A stretch of 64,000 nt of DNA from Gammaproteobacteria bacterium RIFCSPHIGHO2_12_FULL_36_30 (GTDB taxonomy: Bacteria > Pseudomonadota > Gammaproteobacteria > Coxiellales > Coxiellaceae), in the NCBI GenBank assembly GCA_001801815.1, contig MGXU01000010.1, forward strand, positions 459,167 through 523,166, in the 5' to 3' direction. This document shows, piece after piece, positions 9,462 through 17,004 of this stretch (its first letter is position 1; the number at the start of each line of letters is the position of its first letter). The translations under genes and the position numbers were made by a program. Under the pieces are notes generated by a model. It was not told the DNA's origin. It worked only from the letters and a program-made list of their open reading frames with translations, and did not search any database.

Positions 9462-9584
9462 AACATTCTCCAAAATTAATTAAATTAAATTAAATTCAAC
9501 AAACACGATTTATTCGTAATTTTTTTCTGTTTGATAAAAATTATTTTTGCGTGTGACCTCGCCAGATATAAAAGTATGCGCCGC

Positions 9585-9698
9585 TTAGGGCAGCATATTT
9601 TGCATGAGGGATAAAGAATATAAAACGACGATAACAGTCAAGCGCAAAACGGAGCTTGCGCTTTTCAATTGTTGAAATTGACTGTTAACTGTTTTCAT
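9585..9698 (-). CDS. Tiny ORF 1 in the repeated upstream module
   Basis: This ORF encodes 37 residues beginning MKTVNSQFQQLKSA and starts about 33 nt after the predicted transcription start of the PmrA-like promoter. It matches tiny ORF 2 (10908-11042) at 16 of the first 23 residues, with differences that are partly synonymous or conservative; beyond that the frames diverge and this copy stops earlier. No convincing Shine-Dalgarno site is visible. The same bases can fold into a 54-nt structured segment (9633-9686), so conservation may reflect RNA rather than protein. It could be a leader peptide, a small protein, or non-coding. Confidence 0.35.
   Translation of the reverse strand: MKTVNSQFQQLKSASSVLRLTVIVVLYSLSLMQNMLP
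9633..9686 (-). ncRNA. Foldable leader segment, copy 1
   Basis: In the minus-strand transcript, outer arms AACAGTC and GACTGTT pair across 54 nt. Inside lie a small hairpin (TCAATT with AATTGA) and a second stem (AAGCGCA with TGCGCTT), giving a three-way layout. Copy 2 at 10977-11030 has the same length and keeps the stems, with one change converting a G-C to a G-U pair. No T-tract follows, so it is not a plain terminator. It could be a cis-regulatory RNA in the long leader of the small membrane gene. Confidence 0.4.
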
Positions 9699-9737
9699 AA
9701 AAATAATATTTCTCTAAAAAATTTTATTTACACTTTC

Positions 9738-9770
9738 ACTATAACACAGGAATATTAAAAAAATATTAAG
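9738..9770 (-). promoter_or_regulatory. PmrA-like promoter, copy 1
   Basis: On the minus strand CTTAAT-ATTTT-TTTAAT (9770 to 9754) fits the PmrA box YTTAAK-N5-YTTAAK. Ten bases further is TATAGT (9743-9738), an extended -10 preceded by TG. The box covers the -35 position, as in activator-dependent promoters. The stop codon TAA of the F-box gene is embedded in the first half-site. The box family is known from enterobacteria and, in a TTAATATT form, upstream of Dot/Icm genes in Legionella and Coxiella. Confidence 0.6.
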
Positions 9771-10827
9771 TCGTCCCATAATTAATGCGGCTCGTTTGCA
9801 ATAATCTTTCCATCAAATCATTTCGTTGCGCAGGATCAGTAGAAACAACTGTAATTTCTTCTTGATGTGCATCGCTAGAGAAAACAATTTTTTTCTTATT
9901 GTAAGCAGCTTCCTGAAAAAAACGAGTTGCATAACACGGCTCATTCTTTCCAAAAAATATTGAACGCAAAAAATTAATCGATTTCATTGCCGTTGATAGC
10001 CCAACAATGCATAAAACAAACGCAACGCATCCATAAAGTATAGGTGCCATTCCAACCATATCACTACAAAGAGCAGAGATTTCTGTTGTATTCACCAAAG
10101 ATAAAAATAAATTACCAGCATTCGCTCCTTCACAAACTGCCGATGCACACAACTCAGTTGCATTTATCTTTGAAAAAAATAGATTGTGTGATGCATTAAG
10201 ATTATTACATGCAAGCGCATCAACGCATTTAGTTACATATCTCAACGATTTTCCTTCACCAATTCTAACAATACTACAATTTAATCCCAAACCTTCAGGA
10301 GGAAAATATTCGCTACACAAAAGCTTAAGTTTTGCAATTGGAAAATAAATTGTCGCTATACAAATTAAGCGAGCGAGCAAAAAGAAAATACCATAATATT
10401 CTTCTCGTGGTGCCTGAACGACTGACGCTTGTAAAATCATTTCAAAGTTTTCTAATGACGCTGGAAGATTTTTATTATTTTCTTCATTCGCTAATTGTGC
10501 AAAATCTTGGTAAGGAATGCTAAGTGAAATTTTTTGTGAAAATAATTTTGCAATCCTTCTGGGTAATTTTGGGATACCATTTCTTTTGCGATATACATTT
10601 ATCTGGACGTCTGCTGTAGGTTGACGCAAAATTTTCAACTTCATGATAAGCAGTAATGTGACGTAATTTTCAATCTCTGAATAAGATTTACCAAAAAAAT
10701 AATTAGAAAATAAACGATTATATTTTTTAGATACTAATCGCAAATTCCGCAAATCTGAAACATCAAGGTACTTAAGAATGATATGGCAAAACGAATCATC
10801 ACTCAATAAACTCAAATCATTTGGCAT
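9766..10827 (-). CDS. F-box domain protein with hydrophobic segments, candidate effector
   Basis: This 353-residue protein begins with an F-box: residues 4-42 match the consensus L-x-x-L-x-D-x-x-x-x-x-I-L-x-Y-L-x-x-x-D-L-x-x-L-R-L-V-S-K-x-Y, including YLDVSDLRNLRLVSKKYNRL. F-boxes recruit Skp1 in eukaryotic SCF ubiquitin ligases; bacteria use them almost only in effectors injected into host cells. Two hydrophobic stretches follow (about 148-166 and 261-281), the second a good membrane helix. The remainder is unrecognised. The gene is preceded by a PmrA-like promoter, a tiny ORF and a perfect 30-bp palindrome. Secretion into a host is inference. Confidence 0.78.
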   Translation of the reverse strand: MPNDLSLLSDDSFCHIILKYLDVSDLRNLRLVSKKYNRLFSNYFFGKSYSEIENYVTLLLIMKLKILRQPTADVQINVYRKRNGIPKLPRRIAKLFSQKISLSIPYQDFAQLANEENNKNLPASLENFEMILQASVVQAPREEYYGIFFLLARLICIATIYFPIAKLKLLCSEYFPPEGLGLNCSIVRIGEGKSLRYVTKCVDALACNNLNASHNLFFSKINATELCASAVCEGANAGNLFLSLVNTTEISALCSDMVGMAPILYGCVAFVLCIVGLSTAMKSINFLRSIFFGKNEPCYATRFFQEAAYNKKKIVFSSDAHQEEITVVSTDPAQRNDLMERLLQTSRINYGTT

Positions 10828-10850
10828 AAATACCTCAAATTATAGTCAAT

Positions 10851-10880
10851 AAACTAAAACACAATATTGTGTTTTAGTTT
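10851..10880. repeat. Perfect 30-bp palindrome before the F-box gene
   Basis: The left half AAACTAAAACACAAT is followed directly by its exact reverse complement, with no spacer. It ends 23 bp before the F-box start codon, between tiny ORF 2 and the GAGGT ribosome site. As DNA it could be an operator for a dimeric regulator; as RNA it would form a long AT-rich hairpin just ahead of the ribosome site. No T-tract follows, so an intrinsic terminator is unlikely. Confidence 0.8.
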
Positions 10881-10907
10881 TAGTAAAAAGATAGAAAATT
10901 AGCGCGT

Positions 10908-11042
10908 TTAATCTCGCCAGATATGAATAATGCGTGCAAAGCGCAGCATATATCGTTTGATAAATAGAGGTATGATAACAGTCAAGCACAAAGCAGGGCC
11001 TGCGCTTTTCAATGAGTTGAATTGACTGTTCATCGTTTTCAT
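10908..11042 (-). CDS. Tiny ORF 2 in the repeated upstream module
   Basis: This 44-residue ORF starts MKTMNSQFNSLKSA and ends in a basic stretch (KRYMLRFARIIHIWRD). The centre is hydrophobic. It begins about 31 nt after the predicted start of the PmrA-like promoter and ends 80 bp before the F-box ATG. It is the longer of two related copies (the other is at 9585-9698). The ribosome site is weak. A leader peptide or a tiny membrane peptide are both possible; a purely structural RNA is the alternative. Confidence 0.38.
   Translation of the reverse strand: MKTMNSQFNSLKSAGPALCLTVIIPLFIKRYMLRFARIIHIWRD
10977..11030 (-). ncRNA. Foldable leader segment, copy 2
   Basis: This 54-nt segment has the same length and pairing plan as copy 1 (9633-9686): outer arms AACAGTC/GACTGTT, a small inner hairpin (TCAAT with ATTGA) and a stem AAGCGCA/TGTGCTT with one G-U pair. 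The pair-preserving change supports folding, but the segment also lies fully inside tiny ORF 2, so coding and structural constraint cannot be separated from two copies. Confidence 0.4.
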
Positions 11043-11079
11043 AAAATCGTTTTGTTGCTTAAATTTTAGTTATTCTTTT

Positions 11080-11112
11080 ACCCTATCACAGAAATATTAA
11101 GAAAATCTTAAA
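11080..11112 (-). promoter_or_regulatory. PmrA-like promoter, copy 2
   Basis: On the minus strand TTTAAG-ATTTT-CTTAAT (11112 to 11096) matches YTTAAK-N5-YTTAAK exactly. After 10 bp comes TAGGGT (11085-11080), a weak -10 that would depend on an activator. Spacing and flanking bases (ATATT-Y-CTGTG) are the same as in copy 1. It lies about 250 nt before the F-box gene, so the transcript has a long leader containing tiny ORF 2. Confidence 0.6.
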
Positions 11113-11209
11113 TAGAAATAATATTTTTCGATCGCACTAACATTTGAATTGTGTTACTTATAATTAACATTAAGTTATGTAAGGTTAGTTATAGTTAACA
11201 ATATTATAT

Positions 11210-12349
11210 TCACGATTTTTGATGACGCGTAACTTCAGAAATTATTTTAGCGCTAGCCATTTCAATTTCTTTTTCTGTTGTAAAACGCCCAACACTGATT
11301 CGAAATGAACGATTTGCTTGATCGCGTGATATTCCCATTGCCGTTAAAACGTGAGATGGTTCTGGATCAACAGCATTGCAAGCGGAACCTTGTGAAAATG
11401 CAATGTCGGATAAATTTTTTAAAAATAATTCGGTGTTTATATTGTCGATAGAAAAATTTAAGCAATTGCAGACGCGATTTTTTTCATCACCATTTAAATA
11501 AATATTTTTTATTGCAGATAAATTTTTCCATAATTGATCACGTAATTTTTTTAAATGCGTTGATTCTTCAATCAAATTATTTTTTGCAATTGCACATGCT
11601 TCGCCAAAACCTACAATTTGATGTGTTGCTAATGTGCCGGCGCGGATTTTATTTTCTTGCGCAGCGCCATGCATTTGTTTTATTAATTGCACACGTGGTT
11701 TGCTACGCACATACAATGCGCCAATGCCTTTTGGTCCATAAATTTTATGCGCGGTGAAAGATAATAAATCGACGGGGCAATTTTTTAAATCAATTGGAAT
11801 TTTTCCAGCGCTTTGTGCAGCGTCAACATGAAACCAAACACCGTTTTGTCGTAAACATTTTCCGATTGCAGCGATATCTTGAATCACACCTGTTTCGTTA
11901 TTGACGTGCATGATGGATGCGAGAATTGTATCAGGGCGAATTGTTTTTTCTAATTCTGCAATATTTAATAATCCATTTTTTTGCGGATTTAAATAGGTGA
12001 CTTCAAAACCAATGGATTCTAAATAATGACATGTCTCAAGAACTGCTTTGTGTTCTGTCGACATCGTAATAATATGTTTGCCTTGACGTTGATAAAAAAG
12101 TGCGGCGCCTTTTAATGCAAGATTAATGGATTCGGTTGCGCCAGATGTAAAAATAATTTCTTTTTGATCGGCGTGAATTAATTCTGCAACTTGCGTGCGT
12201 GCTTTTTCTATTGTTTCGCGTGCTGCAAAACCAAATGCATGTTGTGATGACGGATTACCAAAAGTATTTTCTAAAATATCTTTCATCACATCCACAACGC
12301 GCGGATCAATCGGCGTTGTGGACATGTAATCAAGATAAATGTTACGCAT
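11210..12349 (-). CDS. iscS: Cysteine desulfurase (NifS/IscS type)
   Basis: This is a 379-residue PLP enzyme that releases sulfur from cysteine for Fe-S clusters and tRNA thiolation. The start YLDYMSTTP, the ATES block (TSGATESINLALKG), the PLP lysine in SFTAHKIYGPKG at about 201 and the active-site loop SQGSAC at about 322 are all present. It is slightly shorter than the 400-residue E. coli protein. The usual iscR and iscU neighbours are absent; instead its ATG overlaps the stop of the OPT gene (TAATG). The lone context leaves room for a paralogue role such as supplying sulfur to MnmA, encoded at 21958. Confidence 0.9.
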   Translation of the reverse strand: MRNIYLDYMSTTPIDPRVVDVMKDILENTFGNPSSQHAFGFAARETIEKARTQVAELIHADQKEIIFTSGATESINLALKGAALFYQRQGKHIITMSTEHKAVLETCHYLESIGFEVTYLNPQKNGLLNIAELEKTIRPDTILASIMHVNNETGVIQDIAAIGKCLRQNGVWFHVDAAQSAGKIPIDLKNCPVDLLSFTAHKIYGPKGIGALYVRSKPRVQLIKQMHGAAQENKIRAGTLATHQIVGFGEACAIAKNNLIEESTHLKKLRDQLWKNLSAIKNIYLNGDEKNRVCNCLNFSIDNINTELFLKNLSDIAFSQGSACNAVDPEPSHVLTAMGISRDQANRSFRISVGRFTTEKEIEMASAKIISEVTRHQKS

Positions 12350-14358
12350 TATTTTTTATATCTACTAATTTTATAAAGCCACAACACTAAAGCTATAAAT
12401 GAAATCGATCCCAAAAGATGCGCTAATCCAGATAAATTAGCTGGCATAATGGACAATGCGCTCGAACTTCCCATTAACACAAATGGAATAGCAAGAATAA
12501 CACCCATTAATGCAGCGCCAGCAACTAAACCACACGCTGTTAATAATCCATTTTGCTCAATCTCAACTGCTTTTGCTTTTTGCTCTTCTGTTTTCGCATG
12601 ACGTGCGGAACGATTCACAAAATATTTTACAAGACCACCTAAAACAGTTGGCAAAATAATACTGGGTGGCAAGTAAACACCCAAACCAACAGCTAATGCA
12701 GGTAAACGACGACCTTTGCGGCGCAAAATTTCATCCGCAATAATCACAATCACCGCAATAATACAGCCAATAATAATCATCGCCCACGGTAGATTTTGTG
12801 TGCGAATCCCTTGAATAACAGACGCCATCAAGCCAGCTTGTGGTGCTTGTAACATTTGATTGGGATCCATTCCAGGATGTGGAAACATACCCGCCATTCC
12901 ATAACCTTGATACAAAAGTTCCAACACGGGACCAATCACAAGAGCTGCAACAACAACACCGATAGCCAACACGAACTGCTGTTTCCACGGTGTTGCACCC
13001 ACCATTTGTCCTGCTTTTAAATCTTGTAAGTTTTCATTTGAAATAATACCGCAGGTACCAATGACAGTGGTCACAAGCACCATCAACGCTGCCACTTTTC
13101 CATTAGAATCATGTGAGAAAATAAAAAAGTAAATCGCGCCCAAAATTAAAATAGACAAAATAATAAGACCAGACATGGGGCTATTACTCGAACCAACAAG
13201 CCCAACGAAATAAGCTGCAATAGTCGATATAAAAAATCCAATCACAAGTAGAAACAATACGGCTGCCAATGTAGCCCACAATAAAAACACATGTGTGTAA
13301 TCAGCATACAGACCTTCAACATAAGAAAAATGCAGCACTAACATATACAATAAAAGCATGCAAACTATGACGCCAAGAAATGCCCATAAAATAGGTATGT
13401 CACGCTCTGTGCGCGGCAATTTAGTTTTCACGCCACCGACTTCATGTAACGATACGAAAGATAATTTAATTCCTGCGATCACTGGATTAATTAAACGAAT
13501 TAACGTCCACACACCACCGACTAACATCACGCCCACACCGACAAAGCGCAGTTTTGTTGAGTAAATACTCATCACGGAATCTGCTAATGAATCTGCATGC
13601 GGTAATCCAAAGTGATAACACAATGCAGGCAACACAATCACCCAGCCAAATACAAAGCCAGTGAATAAGCTTGCGCCCACTTCAATACCGACAATGTAAC
13701 CAGCCGCTAATAATGCTGGTGTAAAACCAAGTTGCGCACCAAAAACTTCTCTACCTGTTTTAAACCAATAACTAATTTGATCTGAAAAAACTTGGATACC
13801 AGATTGTGCAAACGCCATCAAACCACCAATGCTAATACCTTGCACCAAGCGTTTCATGTGTGTATTGCCTTTCACATTCATGCTCGTCACACGCAGCACA
13901 TTACCAACCGCAGTTCCTTCTGGAAAACGTAATGTTTTCATATTCAACATTACGCGGCGTAACGGAATAGAAAAAAATACACCAAGCAAACCACCCAACA
14001 CTGTTGCCGCTACAGTTTCCCAATAATTAAAACCTTGCCAAGCATGAATAAAAAGCATTGCAGGTAAAACGAAAGCAACTGATCCTGCAACACCCTCGCC
14101 AGCAGAAGCGGCAGTTTGAATTAAATTACTTTCAAGTACATTTGAATTTTTAAAAAAACGTAGGATACCAATTGCTAATACGGACGCAGGAATTGACGCG
14201 GAAATTGTCTGACCCATTTTCAAAGCTAAATACGCATTAGCAGCAGACATAAGTGCTGCTAAAAGCACAGCAAGAACAATCACTTTAAACGTAATTTCAG
14301 GCAAACGAGTTGACGCTGGAATTAGCGGCTCTTGATGCAAATCAGATCTGGTTGTCAT
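12349..14358 (-). CDS. OPT family oligopeptide transporter
   Basis: This is a 669-residue membrane protein of usual bacterial OPT length with about 16 hydrophobic helices. The start (LPEITFKVIVLAVLLAALMS then ANAYLALKMGQTISASIPAS), the FPEGTAVGNVLR block near 146 and the SPMSGL segment near 395 are hallmarks of the family. OPT proteins import oligopeptides or metal chelates with protons. It is the first gene of a transcript continuing into iscS with overlapping stop and start. Together with two POT carriers it points to heavy use of external peptides. Confidence 0.9.
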   Translation of the reverse strand: MTTRSDLHQEPLIPASTRLPEITFKVIVLAVLLAALMSAANAYLALKMGQTISASIPASVLAIGILRFFKNSNVLESNLIQTAASAGEGVAGSVAFVLPAMLFIHAWQGFNYWETVAATVLGGLLGVFFSIPLRRVMLNMKTLRFPEGTAVGNVLRVTSMNVKGNTHMKRLVQGISIGGLMAFAQSGIQVFSDQISYWFKTGREVFGAQLGFTPALLAAGYIVGIEVGASLFTGFVFGWVIVLPALCYHFGLPHADSLADSVMSIYSTKLRFVGVGVMLVGGVWTLIRLINPVIAGIKLSFVSLHEVGGVKTKLPRTERDIPILWAFLGVIVCMLLLYMLVLHFSYVEGLYADYTHVFLLWATLAAVLFLLVIGFFISTIAAYFVGLVGSSNSPMSGLIILSILILGAIYFFIFSHDSNGKVAALMVLVTTVIGTCGIISNENLQDLKAGQMVGATPWKQQFVLAIGVVVAALVIGPVLELLYQGYGMAGMFPHPGMDPNQMLQAPQAGLMASVIQGIRTQNLPWAMIIIGCIIAVIVIIADEILRRKGRRLPALAVGLGVYLPPSIILPTVLGGLVKYFVNRSARHAKTEEQKAKAVEIEQNGLLTACGLVAGAALMGVILAIPFVLMGSSSALSIMPANLSGLAHLLGSISFIALVLWLYKISRYKK

Positions 14359-14477
14359 ACGCTTTCCTTGATTTATTATTGTACATACCCCATTTCGAGG
14401 AGTTTCACATCATAACAACTTTTTTCAGGAAAGAAACCCCGTGTTTTTGAAAAAAGTGTATGGGTGTGAAAAAAAAA

Positions 14478-15218
14478 TTAATCAGATGAACGCTTGTAAT
14501 TTCCAAGCGCTATTTCAATCGACCGCAAAATTCCTCGCAAAATATTTAACTCCGTAATAGTCAAATGCGCACGATTAAACAATAAATGTAAACGCTCCAT
14601 TAACCGTTTCGGCTGTTTCGGATCTAAAAAATGCAAATCTAATAATGTTTTTTTTAAATGAACATAAAATCCTGTCACTTCGTCCGCAGTTGCTAAACGA
14701 TCTTCTACGCTATTTTTTAAGGGTATTTTTGCATTTTCCAATTCTGCCATTCGCAATTCGTAGCAAATGACTTGCACAGCAGACGCTACATTTAACGAAC
14801 TAAAATCTGCATTGGTTGGAATAAAAATTTGATCGTGACACAAACTTAATTCTTCATTTGTTAACCCGCTGCTTTCGCGACCAAATACAATCGCCACATT
14901 TCCCGTTAATTCATCACGAATTTTTTCCGCACACATTTTCGGATTGTAAATTGTGCGCGATAATTTTCGCTGACGTACACTTGCGCCAATTACCCATTCA
15001 CAATTTTCAAATGCATCACGCAAATTATTTACGATAATTGCTTTTTCTAATAAATCATCTGCGCCCGCTGAACGAAATGTTGCTTCCGCATCGGGGAATT
15101 TTTGCGGCGAAACTAAAACGAGTTGCGATAATCCCATGGTTTTCATCGCGCGTGCAGCAGCACCGATATTACCGGGATGACTTGTTTCAACTAATACAAT
15201 GCGGATACGATTTAACAT
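14478..15218 (-). CDS. trmJ: tRNA (cytidine/uridine-32-2'-O)-methyltransferase
   Basis: This 246-residue SPOUT methyltransferase has the family start IRIVLVETSHPGNIGAAARAM and the knotted SAM-binding motifs: VFGRESSGLTNEEL near 133-146 and the N-x-x-S-A-V block SSLNVASAVQ near 160. TrmJ methylates the ribose at tRNA position 32 in the anticodon loop. In many gammaproteobacteria it lies next to suhB and iscS; here suhB is divergent immediately upstream, keeping part of that arrangement. Length matches the E. coli enzyme. Confidence 0.93.
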   Translation of the reverse strand: MLNRIRIVLVETSHPGNIGAAARAMKTMGLSQLVLVSPQKFPDAEATFRSAGADDLLEKAIIVNNLRDAFENCEWVIGASVRQRKLSRTIYNPKMCAEKIRDELTGNVAIVFGRESSGLTNEELSLCHDQIFIPTNADFSSLNVASAVQVICYELRMAELENAKIPLKNSVEDRLATADEVTGFYVHLKKTLLDLHFLDPKQPKRLMERLHLLFNRAHLTITELNILRGILRSIEIALGNYKRSSD

Positions 15219-15300
15219 TGCAGTATGATAGCAAATTTTGCTATTCTGCTCGCATAAAATTGATCTTTAATAATCTTCTGTACGAAATGGTGATCTTATG

Positions 15301-16077
15301 ATGCATCCGATGTTGAATATTGCGACAAACGCTGCGCGCGCTGCGAGTAAAATTATCCTACGTTTTATGGATCAAATGGACAAAGTGGACATTACAGAAA
15401 AAAGTTTAAATGATTTTGTTACGCAAGTTGATAAATTATCTGAAGAGATGATTATTTCACATATTGAAAAATCTTATCCTGATCATTGTATTTTGTCCGA
15501 AGAAATAGGCTACAAAAAAGGCTCAAACAAAGAATATTGCTGGGTGATTGATCCGCTCGATGGCACGCGTAATTTTATGCATGGATATCCGCAATTTTCT
15601 ATTTCAATTGCCATTCTCAAAAATAATATTCCAGAATTAGGATTAATTTACGATCCACTTCGCCAAGAATTATTTACTGCAACGCGCGGACAAGGTGCAT
15701 ATGCAAATAGTCGCCGCATGCGCATCAGTGATGCAAAAAAAATCGGGCAAACTTTAATTGGCACGGGTTTTCCATTTCGTAAAAAAGAAAATATTAAAAA
15801 TTATTTAACCACATTTGAAAATGTTTTTTCAAAATGCGGCGATATTCGTCGTGCGGGTTCTGCTGCGTTAGATTTAGCATATGTTGCGGCGGGAAGATTA
15901 GATGCGTATTGGGAATCTGATTTGCATAGTTGGGATATTGCAGCTGGCGCGTTAATGATTAAAGAAGCCGGTGGTGTTGTAACTGATTTTCAAGGCGGTG
16001 AAACTTATTTAGAATCAGGCAATATTGTTGCGGGAAATATCAAAATTCATAAAGAATTAATTCAGTTAATTGCGTAA
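15301..16077 (+). CDS. suhB: Inositol-1-monophosphatase family protein SuhB
   Basis: I take the second of two adjacent ATGs because MHPMLNIA matches the start of E. coli SuhB. The 258-residue product has the metal-binding motifs: E-E-I at about 67-69, WVIDPLDGTRNF near 80-91 and SWDIAAGALMIKEAGG near 210. SuhB hydrolyses inositol monophosphate in vitro and joins rRNA antitermination complexes in E. coli. It is divergent from trmJ, and its TAA abuts the secF stop codon without spacing. Confidence 0.93.
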   Translation: MHPMLNIATNAARAASKIILRFMDQMDKVDITEKSLNDFVTQVDKLSEEMIISHIEKSYPDHCILSEEIGYKKGSNKEYCWVIDPLDGTRNFMHGYPQFSISIAILKNNIPELGLIYDPLRQELFTATRGQGAYANSRRMRISDAKKIGQTLIGTGFPFRKKENIKNYLTTFENVFSKCGDIRRAGSAALDLAYVAAGRLDAYWESDLHSWDIAAGALMIKEAGGVVTDFQGGETYLESGNIVAGNIKIHKELIQLIA

Positions 16078-17004
16078 TTATGGCAATTCATCGATAACTT
16101 TTTGCTGCGGAATTAAATTGGCGCGTGTTAAACCGAATGCAATTGCGAGCGAACCAGAAACATAAATCGACGAATAAGTACCAACAACAATACCAATCAT
16201 CATTGCAAGCGAAAAAGTATGGACGCTTTGACCGCCAAAAAGAAATAAAGAACACACAACAACAAAACTTAAACCCGCTGTCATAATTGTTCGTGACAAT
16301 GTTTGATTAATTGATAAATCCATAATTTCAATTGGCGTTGCTTTGCGAATTTTTCGAAAATTTTCACGCACCCGATCATAAATCACAATCGTTTCATTTA
16401 ATGAATAACCGATTACTGTTAATAATCCTGTTAATGCGATTATATTAAATTCAATATGAAAAAATGAAAACACACCAAGAATTAAAATAGGATCGTGCAG
16501 TAATGCTAATGCTGCGCTGAGTGAAAAACGATATTCAAATCGCAGCGCGATATAAATCATCGTACCTAAAAAAACAAGCGCAACAGCTAAAATACCATTT
16601 GTCATTAATTGTTTTCCAACTTGCGGACCAATATATTCCAATTGATTGATATGTCCCGTTGGCAATGCTGCTGATAATTTTGCTTTTAATTCTTCGGGCG
16701 TTAATGTTTTATGCAATCCAATGCGAATTGAAAACATATTTTCCGATCCTGTTTTTTGCGCGTAAGCTTGCACAGTTGCTTGCGTAAATCCTGCGGAAAC
16801 TAATTGTGTGCGTAATTGTGTTGCGGATGTGGGTTGTGAAAAAGAAATTTCAATTTGTGTTCCGCCAGTAAAATCAGAACCTAAATTTAATCCATGAATG
16901 CACAATGATAAAATAGAGCAAATAAAAATAATGGCAGAAATAGTCACAGCAAGCCAACGCTGTTTCATAAATGGAATAGTAGGTTTTTCTTTAAAAAATT
17001 CCAT
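16078..17004 (-). CDS. secF: Protein translocase subunit SecF
   Basis: This 308-residue protein has a first TM helix, a periplasmic segment beginning GLNLGSDFTGGTQIEIS (the SecF D-x-T-G-G motif), and five C-terminal helices with the conserved block LTVIGYSLNETIVIYDRVREN and TIMTAGLSFVVV. SecF with SecD uses the proton gradient to help preproteins out of the SecYEG channel. Its ATG overlaps the secD stop by one base pair (17004). It is the last gene of the rlmN-yajC-secD-secF run. Confidence 0.96.
   Translation of the reverse strand: MEFFKEKPTIPFMKQRWLAVTISAIIFICSILSLCIHGLNLGSDFTGGTQIEISFSQPTSATQLRTQLVSAGFTQATVQAYAQKTGSENMFSIRIGLHKTLTPEELKAKLSAALPTGHINQLEYIGPQVGKQLMTNGILAVALVFLGTMIYIALRFEYRFSLSAALALLHDPILILGVFSFFHIEFNIIALTGLLTVIGYSLNETIVIYDRVRENFRKIRKATPIEIMDLSINQTLSRTIMTAGLSFVVVCSLFLFGGQSVHTFSLAMMIGIVVGTYSSIYVSGSLAIAFGLTRANLIPQQKVIDELP

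Noticed and set aside
9168-9473. TTG at 9473 as start of the small membrane protein
   Set aside because: The TTG is part of the TTGGAG ribosome site; ATG 9461 has the right spacing and gives a normal signal peptide.
9633-11030. The two 54-nt hairpins as intrinsic terminators
   Set aside because: Neither is followed by a T run, and each lies inside a leader between promoter and gene.
12731-12988. Cysteine- and serine-rich 85-codon frame
   Set aside because: It is a shadow frame inside the OPT transporter gene; the odd composition follows from the codons of that gene.
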